The notes under the pieces: generated by a model | What the model was told of the DNA's origin: nothing | The model's database searches: none | Seen by the model: only the letters and a program-made list of their open reading frames with translations | Part shown: positions 1 through 6,076 of the stretch, one piece after another | How the letters are laid out: each line of letters begins with the position of its first letter | Position numbering within the stretch: position 1 is the first letter of the stretch | Made by a program: the position numbers and the translations under genes | From: Actinomycetes bacterium | Lineage (GTDB): Bacteria > Actinomycetota > Actinomycetes > Actinomycetales > Microbacteriaceae | Reading direction: 5' to 3' | Assembly (NCBI GenBank): GCA_021793715.1 | Contig: JAJYSF010000061.1 | Span: forward strand, 1-6,127 | DNA length: 6,127 bases

Positions 1-339
1 GACTTCGCGGCGCTCGCGACCCTCGCGTTCGCGCCGCGCGAGATTCCCACCGTGGGGCTCGACCATCTGCACGCGCCGCAGGTGTCTATTCGTGAGCAGG
101 CCGCGATCGTCGTGTCGTCGCTGCGCGCGCTCGGATCCACGACGTTCCGTGAGCTCGCGGCGGGCGCCGACGGGCCCGGCATCATCGTGGCGCGCTTCAT
201 CTCGATCCTCGAGCTGTACCGGCACGCGGCCGTCGCCTTCGAACAGCTCGAACCGCTCGGCGAGCTGACGGTGCGGTGGGTGGCCGAGACGTGGACCGAC
301 GAGACTCTTGCGACGCTGGGAGCCGACTATGACAACTGA
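1..339 (+). CDS. scpA: Segregation and condensation protein A, C-terminal part (5' end outside window)
   Basis: This is the last 112 residues of ScpA, the kleisin subunit that bridges the SMC ATPase heads and binds ScpB in the bacterial condensin complex. Reading frame 1 is open from the first base to the TGA at 337-339. Visible family features are the segment HLHAPQVSIREQA (about residues 22-34 of the visible part), which precedes the C-terminal winged helix, and FISILELYRHAAVAFEQ within it. In characterised ScpA proteins this C-terminal winged helix contacts the SMC head. The GTG at 52 is internal to the gene and not a true start, because the residues before it (DFAALATLAFAPREIPT) continue the ScpA-like sequence. 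The gene ends inside the scpB start region with an 11-base overlap, consistent with stoichiometric, coupled production of the two partners. Identification is by motif and context and is firm, since scpB follows directly. Confidence 0.93.
   Translation, partial: DFAALATLAFAPREIPTVGLDHLHAPQVSIREQAAIVVSSLRALGSTTFRELAAGADGPGIIVARFISILELYRHAAVAFEQLEPLGELTVRWVAETWTDETLATLGADYDN
318..322 (+). promoter_or_regulatory. Ribosome binding site of scpB (GGGAG)
   Basis: GGGAG lies six bases before the ATG at 329 and inside the scpA coding sequence. It favours that ATG over the upstream in-frame TTG at 308, which has no comparable purine-rich stretch at the right distance. Confidence 0.6.
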
Positions 340-892
340 CGACGTCGAGGTGCGCCGGCGGCTCGAAGCGATGCTGATCGTCGCAGACGAGCCCATGAGC
401 GTCGTGAACCTCGCGACCGCGGTCGGCGCACCCGTCGCGGGAGTGCGACGCGCGCTCGCTGCGCTGAAGGCCGACTACGACGGCGAGGACGCCGGACCGG
501 TGCGCGGATTCGAACTGCGCGAGGTCGGGGGCGGGTGGCGCATCTATGTGCGCGAGAGCCTCGACGACATCGTCACGTCCTTCATCGGAGACCAGGCCCC
601 GGCGCGGCTGTCGCAGGCGGCGCTCGAGACGCTCGCCGTCATCGCGTACAAGCAACCCGTCACGCGGTCGCAGGTCGCCCAGATCCGCGCTGTGAACGTC
701 GACTCCGTCGTTCGCACGCTGCTCGCGCGCGGGCTGATCACCGAGATGCATGCGGATCCCGAGACCGGGGCGATGCACTACGGCACGACCGATCTGCTGC
801 TCGAGAAGCTCGGTATCAACGCGCTGTCCGAGCTGCCGCCGGTCTCTCCGCTCCTCGATGACGGCGCGGACGGCTTCGACGACTTCGCCTGA
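329..892 (+). CDS. scpB: Segregation and condensation protein B
   Basis: ScpB is the dimeric winged-helix (kite) subunit of the SMC-ScpAB condensin, which compacts and segregates newly replicated chromosomes in the cytoplasm. The 187-residue product has two winged-helix domains, roughly residues 5-75 and 93-165. Diagnostic motifs are GGGWRIYV (67-74), RLSQAALETLAVIAYKQPVT (93-112, the family hallmark), VNVDSVVRTLLARGLI (122-137) and YGTTDLLLEKLG (151-162), followed by the short LPP tail. Length is normal for the family. The ATG at 329 was chosen because GGGAG precedes it by six bases and the resulting N-terminus (MTTDDVEVRRRLEAML) starts at the usual first helix. The alternative TTG at 308 would add seven unremarkable residues. 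The gene overlaps scpA by 11 bases. The C-terminus is acidic (DDGADGFDDFA), which is not unusual. Confidence 0.96.
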   Translation: MTTDDVEVRRRLEAMLIVADEPMSVVNLATAVGAPVAGVRRALAALKADYDGEDAGPVRGFELREVGGGWRIYVRESLDDIVTSFIGDQAPARLSQAALETLAVIAYKQPVTRSQVAQIRAVNVDSVVRTLLARGLITEMHADPETGAMHYGTTDLLLEKLGINALSELPPVSPLLDDGADGFDDFA

Positions 893-927
893 GCCGCGGG
901 CTGGGCAAGGGATCAGGCCGGATCCGT

Positions 928-939
928 CAGAATAGAGGG
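928..939 (+). promoter_or_regulatory. Candidate -10 element for a leaderless rluB transcript
   Basis: In the 47-base gap between scpB and rluB, CAGAAT (928-933) matches the actinobacterial -10 pattern TANNNT at all but the first base. It sits exactly six bases before the ATG at 940, the distance expected if transcription begins at the A of the start codon. No convincing -35 hexamer is visible about 17 bases further upstream. The AGAGGG between the two lies too close to the ATG for a normal Shine-Dalgarno spacing. This is inference from spacing and pattern only. Confidence 0.4.
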
Positions 940-1704
940 ATGTCGGATCAACAGCCCGAGGGCGTGCGCCTGCAGAAGGCGCTCAGCGCTGCCGGCGTCG
1001 CCTCGCGACGCGCGTCGGAGAACCTCATCGTCGCCGGCCGTGTGCGGGTGAACGGATCCGTGGTCACGGAGCTCGGTACGCGCATCGACCCCGATGTCGA
1101 TCTCGTCGACGTCGACGGTCAGGCTGTCCAGCTCGATGTGTCGAAGCGGTATGTCGTGCTGAACAAGCCGACCGGCGTGGTGAGCACGATGCGCGATGAT
1201 CAGGACCGACGCGATCTGCGCGAGTTCACGCGCGAATGGCCGGAGCGCCTCTACAACGTGGGTCGTCTCGACACCGACACCTCCGGGCTTCTCGTTCTGA
1301 CGAACGACGGGGAGCTCGCGAATGTGCTCGCGCACCCGCGATTCGGCGTCACGAAGGTGTACATCGCGAAGGTCACCGGTGCCGTCTCCGCGCAGACGGT
1401 CGCGCGCCTGACCCGCGGCATCGAGCTCGACGATGGCCCGATTCAGGCGGACAAGGCGCGGGTGCTCGATTCCTCGCGCGGTTCGAGCCTCGTCGAGCTG
1501 ACCCTCCACTCGGGCCGCAACCGCATCGTGCGGCGCATGATGGCTGAGGTGGGGCACCCCGTCGTCGAACTCGTGCGTCGACAGTTCGGCCCGCTGAATC
1601 TCGGCACACTCGCCTCCGGTGCGACGCGCGAACTCGATAAAGTGGAGCGCGGCGCGTTGCTGACCCTCGCGCGCGAATCCCGCGAGAAGAAGGAGACCGA
1701 GTGA
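940..1704 (+). CDS. rluB: RluB/RsuA-family rRNA pseudouridine synthase
   Basis: The enzyme isomerises a uridine in ribosomal RNA to pseudouridine. By family and context the likely target is the 23S rRNA position modified by RluB (U2605 in E. coli numbering), but the target cannot be read from sequence alone. The 254-residue product has an N-terminal S4 RNA-binding domain (about 9-60, with RLQKALSAAGVASRRASE and VRVNGSVV). The catalytic domain follows, with KPTGVVST (76-83) and the signature GRLDTDTSGLLVLTNDG (108-124) carrying the catalytic Asp111. The C-terminal motif SGRNRIVRRMMAEVGHPV (191-208) is typical of the RsuA/RluB/RluE branch. Length is normal. The ATG at 940 gives the expected N-terminus just before the S4 domain, and a possible leaderless promoter lies directly upstream. 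Its TGA overlaps the tyrA start by four bases (GTGA). The scpB-rluB order is conserved in many Gram-positive bacteria. Confidence 0.93.
   Translation: MSDQQPEGVRLQKALSAAGVASRRASENLIVAGRVRVNGSVVTELGTRIDPDVDLVDVDGQAVQLDVSKRYVVLNKPTGVVSTMRDDQDRRDLREFTREWPERLYNVGRLDTDTSGLLVLTNDGELANVLAHPRFGVTKVYIAKVTGAVSAQTVARLTRGIELDDGPIQADKARVLDSSRGSSLVELTLHSGRNRIVRRMMAEVGHPVVELVRRQFGPLNLGTLASGATRELDKVERGALLTLARESREKKETE
1690..1695 (+). promoter_or_regulatory. Ribosome binding site of tyrA (AAGGAG)
   Basis: AAGGAG, a near-perfect Shine-Dalgarno sequence, stands five bases before the GTG at 1701. It fixes this GTG as the tyrA start over the later in-frame GTG at 1752. Confidence 0.75.
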
Positions 1705-2816
1705 CGACCGATACGCTCGTGCCCGGTCGTCGAGCGCGCGTCGACGGATCCGTGCGGATTGTCGGGGCGGGCCTGCTCGGGTCCAGCATCGGCCACGCCC
1801 TCTCGCAGAACGGTGTCGACGTGCGACTCACCGACACGTCGCCCGCGCAGCTGCGGCTCGCCATCGACTATGGCGCCGGCAGCGCAGCGACCGATGACGA
1901 TGACCCCGTGCTCGTCGTCGTGTGCACGCCGCCCGATGTCGTCGCCGATGTCATCGAAGCTGAGCTGACGGCGTTCCCGCACGCGGTCGTCACGGACGTC
2001 GCCTCGGTCAAGCTCGAGCCGCTGCGTGCGTTGCGCGAGCGCGGCATCGACCTGACCAATTACATCGGATCCCACCCGCTCGCCGGTCGCGAACGGGGCG
2101 GTGCGATCTCGGCGCGAGCCGACATCTTCACGGGGCGCCCGTGGGTCGTCTGCCGTGACGGAGAGACGCCCTCCCGCGCGCTCGCGCTCGTCGAGGCGCT
2201 CGCGTTGGATCTCGATGCCGTTCCGATCGAGATGACGCCAGAGGAGCACGATCGCTCGGTCGCGCTCGTCTCGCACGTACCGCAGGTGGTCGCGTCGCTC
2301 CTCGCCGCGCGCTTCGCGGATGCGCCCGAGCAGGCGCTGTCGCTGGCCGGTCAGGGCGCACGCGACACGACGCGCATCGCGGCCTCGTCACCGGAACTGT
2401 GGGTGCAGATCCTCGCCGCGAACGCGGATCCGATCGTCGAGCAGCTCGACCTGCTCGCGAACGACCTGCGCGCCGTCGCAGACGCGCTGCGTGCGCCGGA
2501 CGCGCCCGGGGCGCGTCGCACGACGGCTGACGCGATCCGTGGCGGCAACATCGGCGTCGAGCGCCTGCCGGGAAAGCACGGCACCCGGCGGCGCTTCGAA
2601 TCGCTGGTCGTCATGGTCGACGACACCTCTGGCCAGCTCGGCCGCCTCTTCGGCGACCTGGGCGACCTCGGGGTCAACGTCGAGGACTTCCGGTTGGAGC
2701 ACTCGCCGGGGGCGCCCCTCGGACTCGCCGAGATCGCGGTCGTGCCGGAGGCGGTGCAGCCCGCGGTCGAAGGCCTGACCTCACGCGGATGGCGGATTGC
2801 GAGCACGGGTGACTGA
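1701..2816 (+). CDS. tyrA: Prephenate dehydrogenase with C-terminal ACT-like domain
   Basis: The enzyme oxidatively decarboxylates prephenate to 4-hydroxyphenylpyruvate with NAD(P)+, the committed step of tyrosine synthesis. The 371-residue product has a Rossmann dinucleotide-binding motif, VGAGLLGSSIG (21-31, GxGxxG). The active-site segment GSHPLAGRERGG (123-134) carries the conserved histidine, and SHVPQVVASL (191-200) and RDTTRIAASSPELW (221-234) are typical of the TyrA helical domain. Residues about 298-371 (SLVVMVDDTSGQLGRLFGDL, then GVNVEDFRLEH) look like an ACT domain, which in other TyrA proteins mediates feedback by tyrosine; regulation here is inferred. The GTG start is supported by AAGGAG at the right distance. 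The first 17 residues (before VRIVGAG) are an unconserved-looking lead. The gene overlaps rluB by four bases and cmk by eight. Arogenate rather than prephenate as substrate cannot be excluded. Confidence 0.92.
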   Translation: MTTDTLVPGRRARVDGSVRIVGAGLLGSSIGHALSQNGVDVRLTDTSPAQLRLAIDYGAGSAATDDDDPVLVVVCTPPDVVADVIEAELTAFPHAVVTDVASVKLEPLRALRERGIDLTNYIGSHPLAGRERGGAISARADIFTGRPWVVCRDGETPSRALALVEALALDLDAVPIEMTPEEHDRSVALVSHVPQVVASLLAARFADAPEQALSLAGQGARDTTRIAASSPELWVQILAANADPIVEQLDLLANDLRAVADALRAPDAPGARRTTADAIRGGNIGVERLPGKHGTRRRFESLVVMVDDTSGQLGRLFGDLGDLGVNVEDFRLEHSPGAPLGLAEIAVVPEAVQPAVEGLTSRGWRIASTGD

Positions 2817-3495
2817 GACATTCTTCGTCGGCATCGACGGGCCGGCCGGGTCCGGCAAGTCGAGCGTGTCCAAGCAGACGGCGCGGCGCCTCGGCTTCGG
2901 CTACCTCGACACCGGATCCGTCTACCGTGCCCTCGCGTGGCACGTCACCCAGAGCGGGGCCTCGACGGACGACCCCGATGCAGTGGAGGCGGCATTCTCA
3001 ACGTTCGAGCCGGAGATCTCGCTCGACCCGGATGAGCGCTCCGTCCGCGTGGGCGGCACCGATGTGACGACCGCGATCCGCACGCCCGAGACGACCGCGG
3101 CGGTCTCCGGCGTGGCGAAGACCATCGCCGTGCGGCCGAAGATCAACGAACTGTTCCGGCGGATCGTGGCGGAGGCGTCGCAGCCCGGCGTCATCGTCGA
3201 GGGCCGCGACATCACGACCGTCGTCGCACCGGACGCGCCCGTGCGGATCCTGCTCACCGCCCATCCCGATGTGCGGGCTGCACGGCGAAGCGCGGAGATG
3301 GGCGCCGCCGATGTCGCGAAGGTCGCCGAGGCGATGCGACGCCGTGATGCATCTGACAGCACTGTCGTCGACTTCCTCAACGCTGCGGACGGCGTCGAGA
3401 CGGTCGACACCACCGATCTGAACTTCGACGAGTCGGTCGATGCGGTCATCCGCGTCATCGACGAGCGACGAGAAGGGGGCCGACATGGCCGCTGA
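2809..3495 (+). CDS. cmk: Cytidylate kinase (CMP/dCMP kinase)
   Basis: It phosphorylates CMP and dCMP to the diphosphates using ATP, feeding CTP and dCTP pools. The 228-residue product has the P-loop GPAGSGKSS (11-19), the [11 protein letters not shown] segment (32-42) of the nucleotide-binding core, the [13 protein letters not shown] motif (131-143) and the LID-region RRRDASDS (177-184). The GTG at 2809 was chosen because it gives the compact family N-terminus ([14 protein letters not shown]). An in-frame TTG at 2797 would add four residues. Neither has a strong Shine-Dalgarno sequence, so translation probably relies on coupling to tyrA, which it overlaps by eight bases. The position matching the last CMP-binding arginine of the E. 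coli enzyme (R188) appears to be Val186, and GRD is followed by ITT rather than the usual M/I-GT. Both may simply be lineage variants. The 3' end overlaps der by 11 bases. Confidence 0.94.
   Translation: MTETFFVGIDGPAGSGKSSVSKQTARRLGFGYLDTGSVYRALAWHVTQSGASTDDPDAVEAAFSTFEPEISLDPDERSVRVGGTDVTTAIRTPETTAAVSGVAKTIAVRPKINELFRRIVAEASQPGVIVEGRDITTVVAPDAPVRILLTAHPDVRAARRSAEMGAADVAKVAEAMRRRDASDSTVVDFLNAADGVETVDTTDLNFDESVDAVIRVIDERREGGRHGR
3471..3479 (+). promoter_or_regulatory. Ribosome binding site of der (AGAAGGGGG)
   Basis: A purine run containing AAGGGGG inside the end of cmk lies five bases before the ATG at 3485. It selects that ATG over the in-frame ATG at 3440, which lies deep in cmk. Confidence 0.65.
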
Positions 3496-5008
3496 CCACG
3501 AATACGAGGGCGCGGACGACAACCTCGCCGAACGCCTCGACGAGCTCGACGAGGAGCTGATCGAAGCGCGCGCCGAGGCGCTGCGCAAGACGCTCGCCGA
3601 CTACGACCTCGACGAGGAAGACGCCGATCTCCTCGAGGGAATCCGCGTCGACGAGGAGGGCAACGAGTATCTGCCCGCCCTGCCGGTGGTTGCGATCGTC
3701 GGTCGCCCGAACGTCGGCAAATCGCAACTCGTGAACCGGATCCTCGGGCGCCGCGAGGCCGTCGTCGAGGACACGCCCGGCGTCACGCGCGACCGCGTCA
3801 CGTACAAGGCCGAGTGGCTCGACCGCCGATTCTCTCTCGTCGACACCGGCGGGTGGGAGCACTCGGCGAAGGGCATCGACCGGTCTGTGGCGGCGCAGAG
3901 CGAGATCGCGATCGAACTCGCCGACGTGATCCTGTTCGTCGTCGACGCGAAGGTCGGCGCGACCGCGACCGATGAGCACGTCGTGAAGCTGCTGCGTCGG
4001 ACGACGAAGCCTGTCTTCCTCATCGCGAACAAGATCGACGATCCCTCGCACGAGATCGAGGCCGCGCCGCTGTGGAATCTCGGACTCGGCGAGCCGCACC
4101 CCGTGTCGGCCATTCACGGACGAGGCGTCGCCGACATGCTCGACGCCGTGATGGAGAAGACGCCGAAGATCTCCGCGGTCGCGAAGCACGAGATCGGCGG
4201 GCCGCGCCGCGTGGCGATCCTGGGACGCCCGAACGTCGGTAAATCGTCGCTGCTGAACAAGGCCGCGGGGGAGGACCGCGTCGTCGTCGACGACGTCGCG
4301 GGCACGACGCGCGATCCCGTCGACGAGGTCGTCGAGCTCGGCGGCAAGCTGTGGACGTTCGTCGACACCGCCGGAATCCGGCGTCGCGTGCACATGCACC
4401 AGGGCGCCGACTTCTACGCGAGCCTGCGCACCTCGACCGCACTCGAGAAGGCCGAGGTCGCGGTCGTCGTGATCGACGTGAGTCAGCCGATCAGCGAGCA
4501 GGACATCCGCATCATTGAGCTCGTGCTCGAATCGGGCCGCGCGCTCGTGCTCGCCTTCAACAAGTGGGACCTGCTCGACACCCCCGAACTGGAGCAGTTG
4601 GAGCGTCGCCGGTTCCTCGAGCGCGAGATCGAGAAGGATCTGGCGCACGTCGCCTGGGCGCCGCGGGTGAACATCTCGGCCAAGACCGGCCGTCGACTCG
4701 ACAAGCTGGTTCCCGCGCTCGAGCAGGCTCTCGAGAACTGGGATCGCCGGATCCCCACGGGCAAGTTCAACGCGTTCCTCACCGAGCTCATCGCCGAGCA
4801 CCCGCACCCGCTGCGGGGCGGCAAGCAGCCGCGGATCCTCTTCGGCACGCAGGCGAGCACGCGCCCTCCGACGTTCGTTCTATTCACGACGGGCTTCCTC
4901 GACCCCGGTTACCGACGGTTCATCCAGCGGCGGCTGCGCGAGCTGTACCCGTTCGAGGGCACCCCGATCGTCGTGAACATGCGCGTACGCGAACGGCGCA
5001 AGCGGTAG
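3485..5008 (+). CDS. der: Ribosome assembly GTPase Der (EngA)
   Basis: Der is an essential double GTPase that helps assemble the 50S ribosomal subunit. The 507-residue product has two G domains in tandem. The first has G1 GRPNVGKS (73-80), DTPGVTRD (96-103), G3 DTGG (120-123), G4 NKID (182-185) and G5 SAIHGRG (208-214). The second has G1 GRPNVGKS (247-254), AGTTRD (272-277), G3 DTAG (294-297), G4 NKWD (359-362) and G5 SAKTG (398-402). A C-terminal KH-like RNA-binding domain follows, from about 420 to 507, with [10 protein letters not shown] (461-470), [20 protein letters not shown] (476-495) and a basic tail RVRERRKR. All nucleotide-binding motifs are intact. About 65 residues precede the first G domain and are strikingly acidic, so the protein is longer than the roughly 435-490 residues common elsewhere; similar extensions occur in actinobacterial Der. 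The ATG at 3485 is set by the purine-rich RBS. It overlaps cmk by 11 bases and is the last gene of the train. Confidence 0.97.
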   Translation: MAADHEYEGADDNLAERLDELDEELIEARAEALRKTLADYDLDEEDADLLEGIRVDEEGNEYLPALPVVAIVGRPNVGKSQLVNRILGRREAVVEDTPGVTRDRVTYKAEWLDRRFSLVDTGGWEHSAKGIDRSVAAQSEIAIELADVILFVVDAKVGATATDEHVVKLLRRTTKPVFLIANKIDDPSHEIEAAPLWNLGLGEPHPVSAIHGRGVADMLDAVMEKTPKISAVAKHEIGGPRRVAILGRPNVGKSSLLNKAAGEDRVVVDDVAGTTRDPVDEVVELGGKLWTFVDTAGIRRRVHMHQGADFYASLRTSTALEKAEVAVVVIDVSQPISEQDIRIIELVLESGRALVLAFNKWDLLDTPELEQLERRRFLEREIEKDLAHVAWAPRVNISAKTGRRLDKLVPALEQALENWDRRIPTGKFNAFLTELIAEHPHPLRGGKQPRILFGTQASTRPPTFVLFTTGFLDPGYRRFIQRRLRELYPFEGTPIVVNMRVRERRKR

Positions 5009-5039
5009 GCGGGCCTTATCGTCGGGCGGGGCGCGTTGG

Positions 5040-5075
5040 TTCGCCGACCATCTCGAAATTCGCCGACCATCTCGA
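5040..5075 (+). repeat. Two direct copies of a 17-base unit, 19-base period
   Basis: The unit TTCGCCGACCATCTCGA occurs at 5040-5056 and again, identically, at 5059-5075, with AA between the copies. It lies in the noncoding gap between der and the Nudix gene and is visibly richer in A/T than its surroundings. Only two copies exist here, so it is not a CRISPR array. It may be an operator pair, or part of a larger interspersed intergenic repeat family. The sequence alone cannot decide. Confidence 0.85.
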
Positions 5076-5123
5076 CGGGACGCGCGTTTCGTCCAGATCC
5101 CGTCGAATTTCGAGAGTGTCGGC
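5043..5123. repeat. Long imperfect inverted repeat in the der-Nudix intergenic region
   Basis: The arm at 5104-5123 is the reverse complement of 5043-5062 at 18 of 20 positions; the two mismatches are adjacent. A second, perfect 9-base inverted pair is TCGACGGGA at 5072-5080 against TCCCGTCGA at 5098-5106, enclosing a 17-base loop. The right-hand arm overlaps both pairings, so the region can fold in more than one way. No T-run follows on either strand, so a standard intrinsic terminator is unlikely. The layout resembles a palindromic intergenic repeat (REP- or MITE-like), but that is inference. Confidence 0.75.
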
Positions 5124-5150
5124 AAGGTCTGCTGTGTCGTCGCGTTGCGC

Positions 5151-5171
5151 CTCGCCCCCGGCGGGGACGAG
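5151..5171 (+). other. GC-rich hairpin upstream of the Nudix gene
   Basis: CTCG-CCCC (5151-5158) can pair with GGGG-A-CGAG (5163-5171), giving an eight-pair stem with one bulged A and a four-base CGGC loop. No U-tract follows (the next bases are CGGTTTCG), so it is at best a weak terminator for der. It occupies the region where a -35 box of the Nudix promoter would be expected. Confidence 0.35.
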
Positions 5172-5179
5172 CGGTTTCG

Positions 5180-5191
5180 TAGAGTGGGGTC
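5180..5191 (+). promoter_or_regulatory. Candidate -10 element for leaderless transcription of the Nudix gene
   Basis: TAGAGT (5180-5185) fits TANNNT exactly and ends six bases before the ATG at 5192, so transcription would start at or beside the start codon. The GGGGTC between them offers no properly spaced Shine-Dalgarno sequence, which supports a leaderless message. No recognisable -35 hexamer is present. The spacing matches the candidate in front of rluB. Confidence 0.5.
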
Positions 5192-6070
5192 ATGACCAGC
5201 CTCCCGCCGCGCCGCGCTCAGCACCCCGGTGATGCGTGGGTGGAGAGCGCCGAGGGCGCCAGATACTGGGGCCGGTATGGTGCAGCGGGGCTTCTTGCCT
5301 ACGATGCTCGGCGAGGCGTGCTGCTGCAGCACCGCGTCGAGTGGAGTCACTTCGGTGGCACGTGGGCGTTGCCGGGCGGCGCGCTGAGCGATGAGCACGA
5401 GACGCCTGTCGCCGGCGCGATCCGCGAAGCTCAGGAGGAGGCCGGCGTGCCGGACGGCGCGGTTGTTCCGCGCGCCGAGCACGTCTTCGACGTTGGCATC
5501 TGGCGCTACACGACGGTCATCGCGGACGTCGCGGATCCGTTCGAACCGAAGGTCACGGATCCGGAATCGGTCGAGCTGCGCTGGGTGCCGGTCGACGAGG
5601 TCGCGCAGTATGAGCTTCATCCCGCGTTCGGTGCCGCGTGGCCCGTGTTGCGGGCCGCGCTTGAGGAGCACCCGGTCGTGCTCGTGGATGCGGCGAACGT
5701 CGTCGGATCCGTGCCGGATGGCTGGTGGAAGGACCGCGCGGGGGCGACCGAGCGCCTGATCGCGCGTCTGACCGCGCTGTCAGTACAAGGTTTTGCCGCC
5801 GCAGATCTCGAGCTCGGACTCGACCACTGGCAGCCGCTCGTCGCCGCTGTGGTCGAGGGCGAGGCGCGCGGGATCGACGCGGGTGTGCTCGCGGTGTTCC
5901 GCGCTGACGGATCCGGCGACGACGAGATCGTCGAACGCGCCGATGCGATGGTGCGCTCGGGAATGCGCGTCACCGCCATCACGAGCGACCGTGAGCTCCG
6001 CGAAAGGCTGGAACACACCGGAGCCCGCGTGCACGGCGCCCGCTGGCTCCGCGACCGCCTGCCCGCGTAG
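5192..6070 (+). CDS. Nudix hydrolase fused to a C-terminal PIN/NYN-like nuclease domain
   Basis: The 292-residue product has two domains. Residues about 25-155 form a Nudix domain, which in the family hydrolyses nucleoside diphosphates linked to another moiety. W51SHFGGTWALPGGA leads into the Nudix box, with E70, then REAQEEAGV (78-86) matching REUxEExGU. The spacing from Gly63 to Glu70 is six residues instead of the canonical five. The stretch VELRWVPVDEV (127-137) is the usual late Nudix strand. Residues about 160-292 resemble a PIN/NYN (YacP-like) RNase fold: VVLVDAANVVG (162-172, Asp166 and Asn169), then SGDDEIVERA (241-250, Asp243/Asp244), then TSDRELRERL (264-273, Asp266), and a closing GARVHGARWL. 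All the expected metal-binding acids are present. No signal peptide or membrane segment is seen, so it is presumably cytoplasmic. The substrate is unknown. The gene stands alone behind its own promoter candidate, and its start ATG has no Shine-Dalgarno sequence. Confidence 0.85.
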   Translation: MTSLPPRRAQHPGDAWVESAEGARYWGRYGAAGLLAYDARRGVLLQHRVEWSHFGGTWALPGGALSDEHETPVAGAIREAQEEAGVPDGAVVPRAEHVFDVGIWRYTTVIADVADPFEPKVTDPESVELRWVPVDEVAQYELHPAFGAAWPVLRAALEEHPVVLVDAANVVGSVPDGWWKDRAGATERLIARLTALSVQGFAAADLELGLDHWQPLVAAVVEGEARGIDAGVLAVFRADGSGDDEIVERADAMVRSGMRVTAITSDRELRERLEHTGARVHGARWLRDRLPA

Positions 6071-6076
6071 AATCCG

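Noticed and set aside
892..925. A possible terminator after scpB (AGCC-GCG-GGCT, and GGATC pairing with GATCC)
   Set aside because: The stems are only four and five base pairs, with no T-run. They are too weak to claim as a terminator.
1443..2276. A 277-codon minus-strand open frame opposite rluB and tyrA
   Set aside because: It is antisense to two well-identified enzymes and has an Arg/Asp-rich shadow composition. No family resemblance was seen.
3455..4807. A 450-codon open frame on the minus strand opposite der
   Set aside because: It lies entirely antisense to der, whose GTPase motifs are unmistakable. Its arginine/aspartate/leucine-rich composition is what GC-rich codon structure produces on the opposite strand.
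1..5008. The scpAB-rluB-tyrA-cmk-der cluster as a novel system
   Set aside because: The genes are all intact housekeeping families in a gene order well known from Actinobacteria. The functional mix is notable, but not new.
5040..5075. A minimal CRISPR array
   Set aside because: There are only two copies, separated by two bases, with no spacer-sized gap and no cas genes in the window.
4880..5671. A 263-codon minus-strand open frame crossing the der-Nudix gap
   Set aside because: It shadows the ends of two convincing plus-strand genes, shows no recognisable motif, and has no clear start signal. It leaves the intergenic repeats better explained as noncoding.
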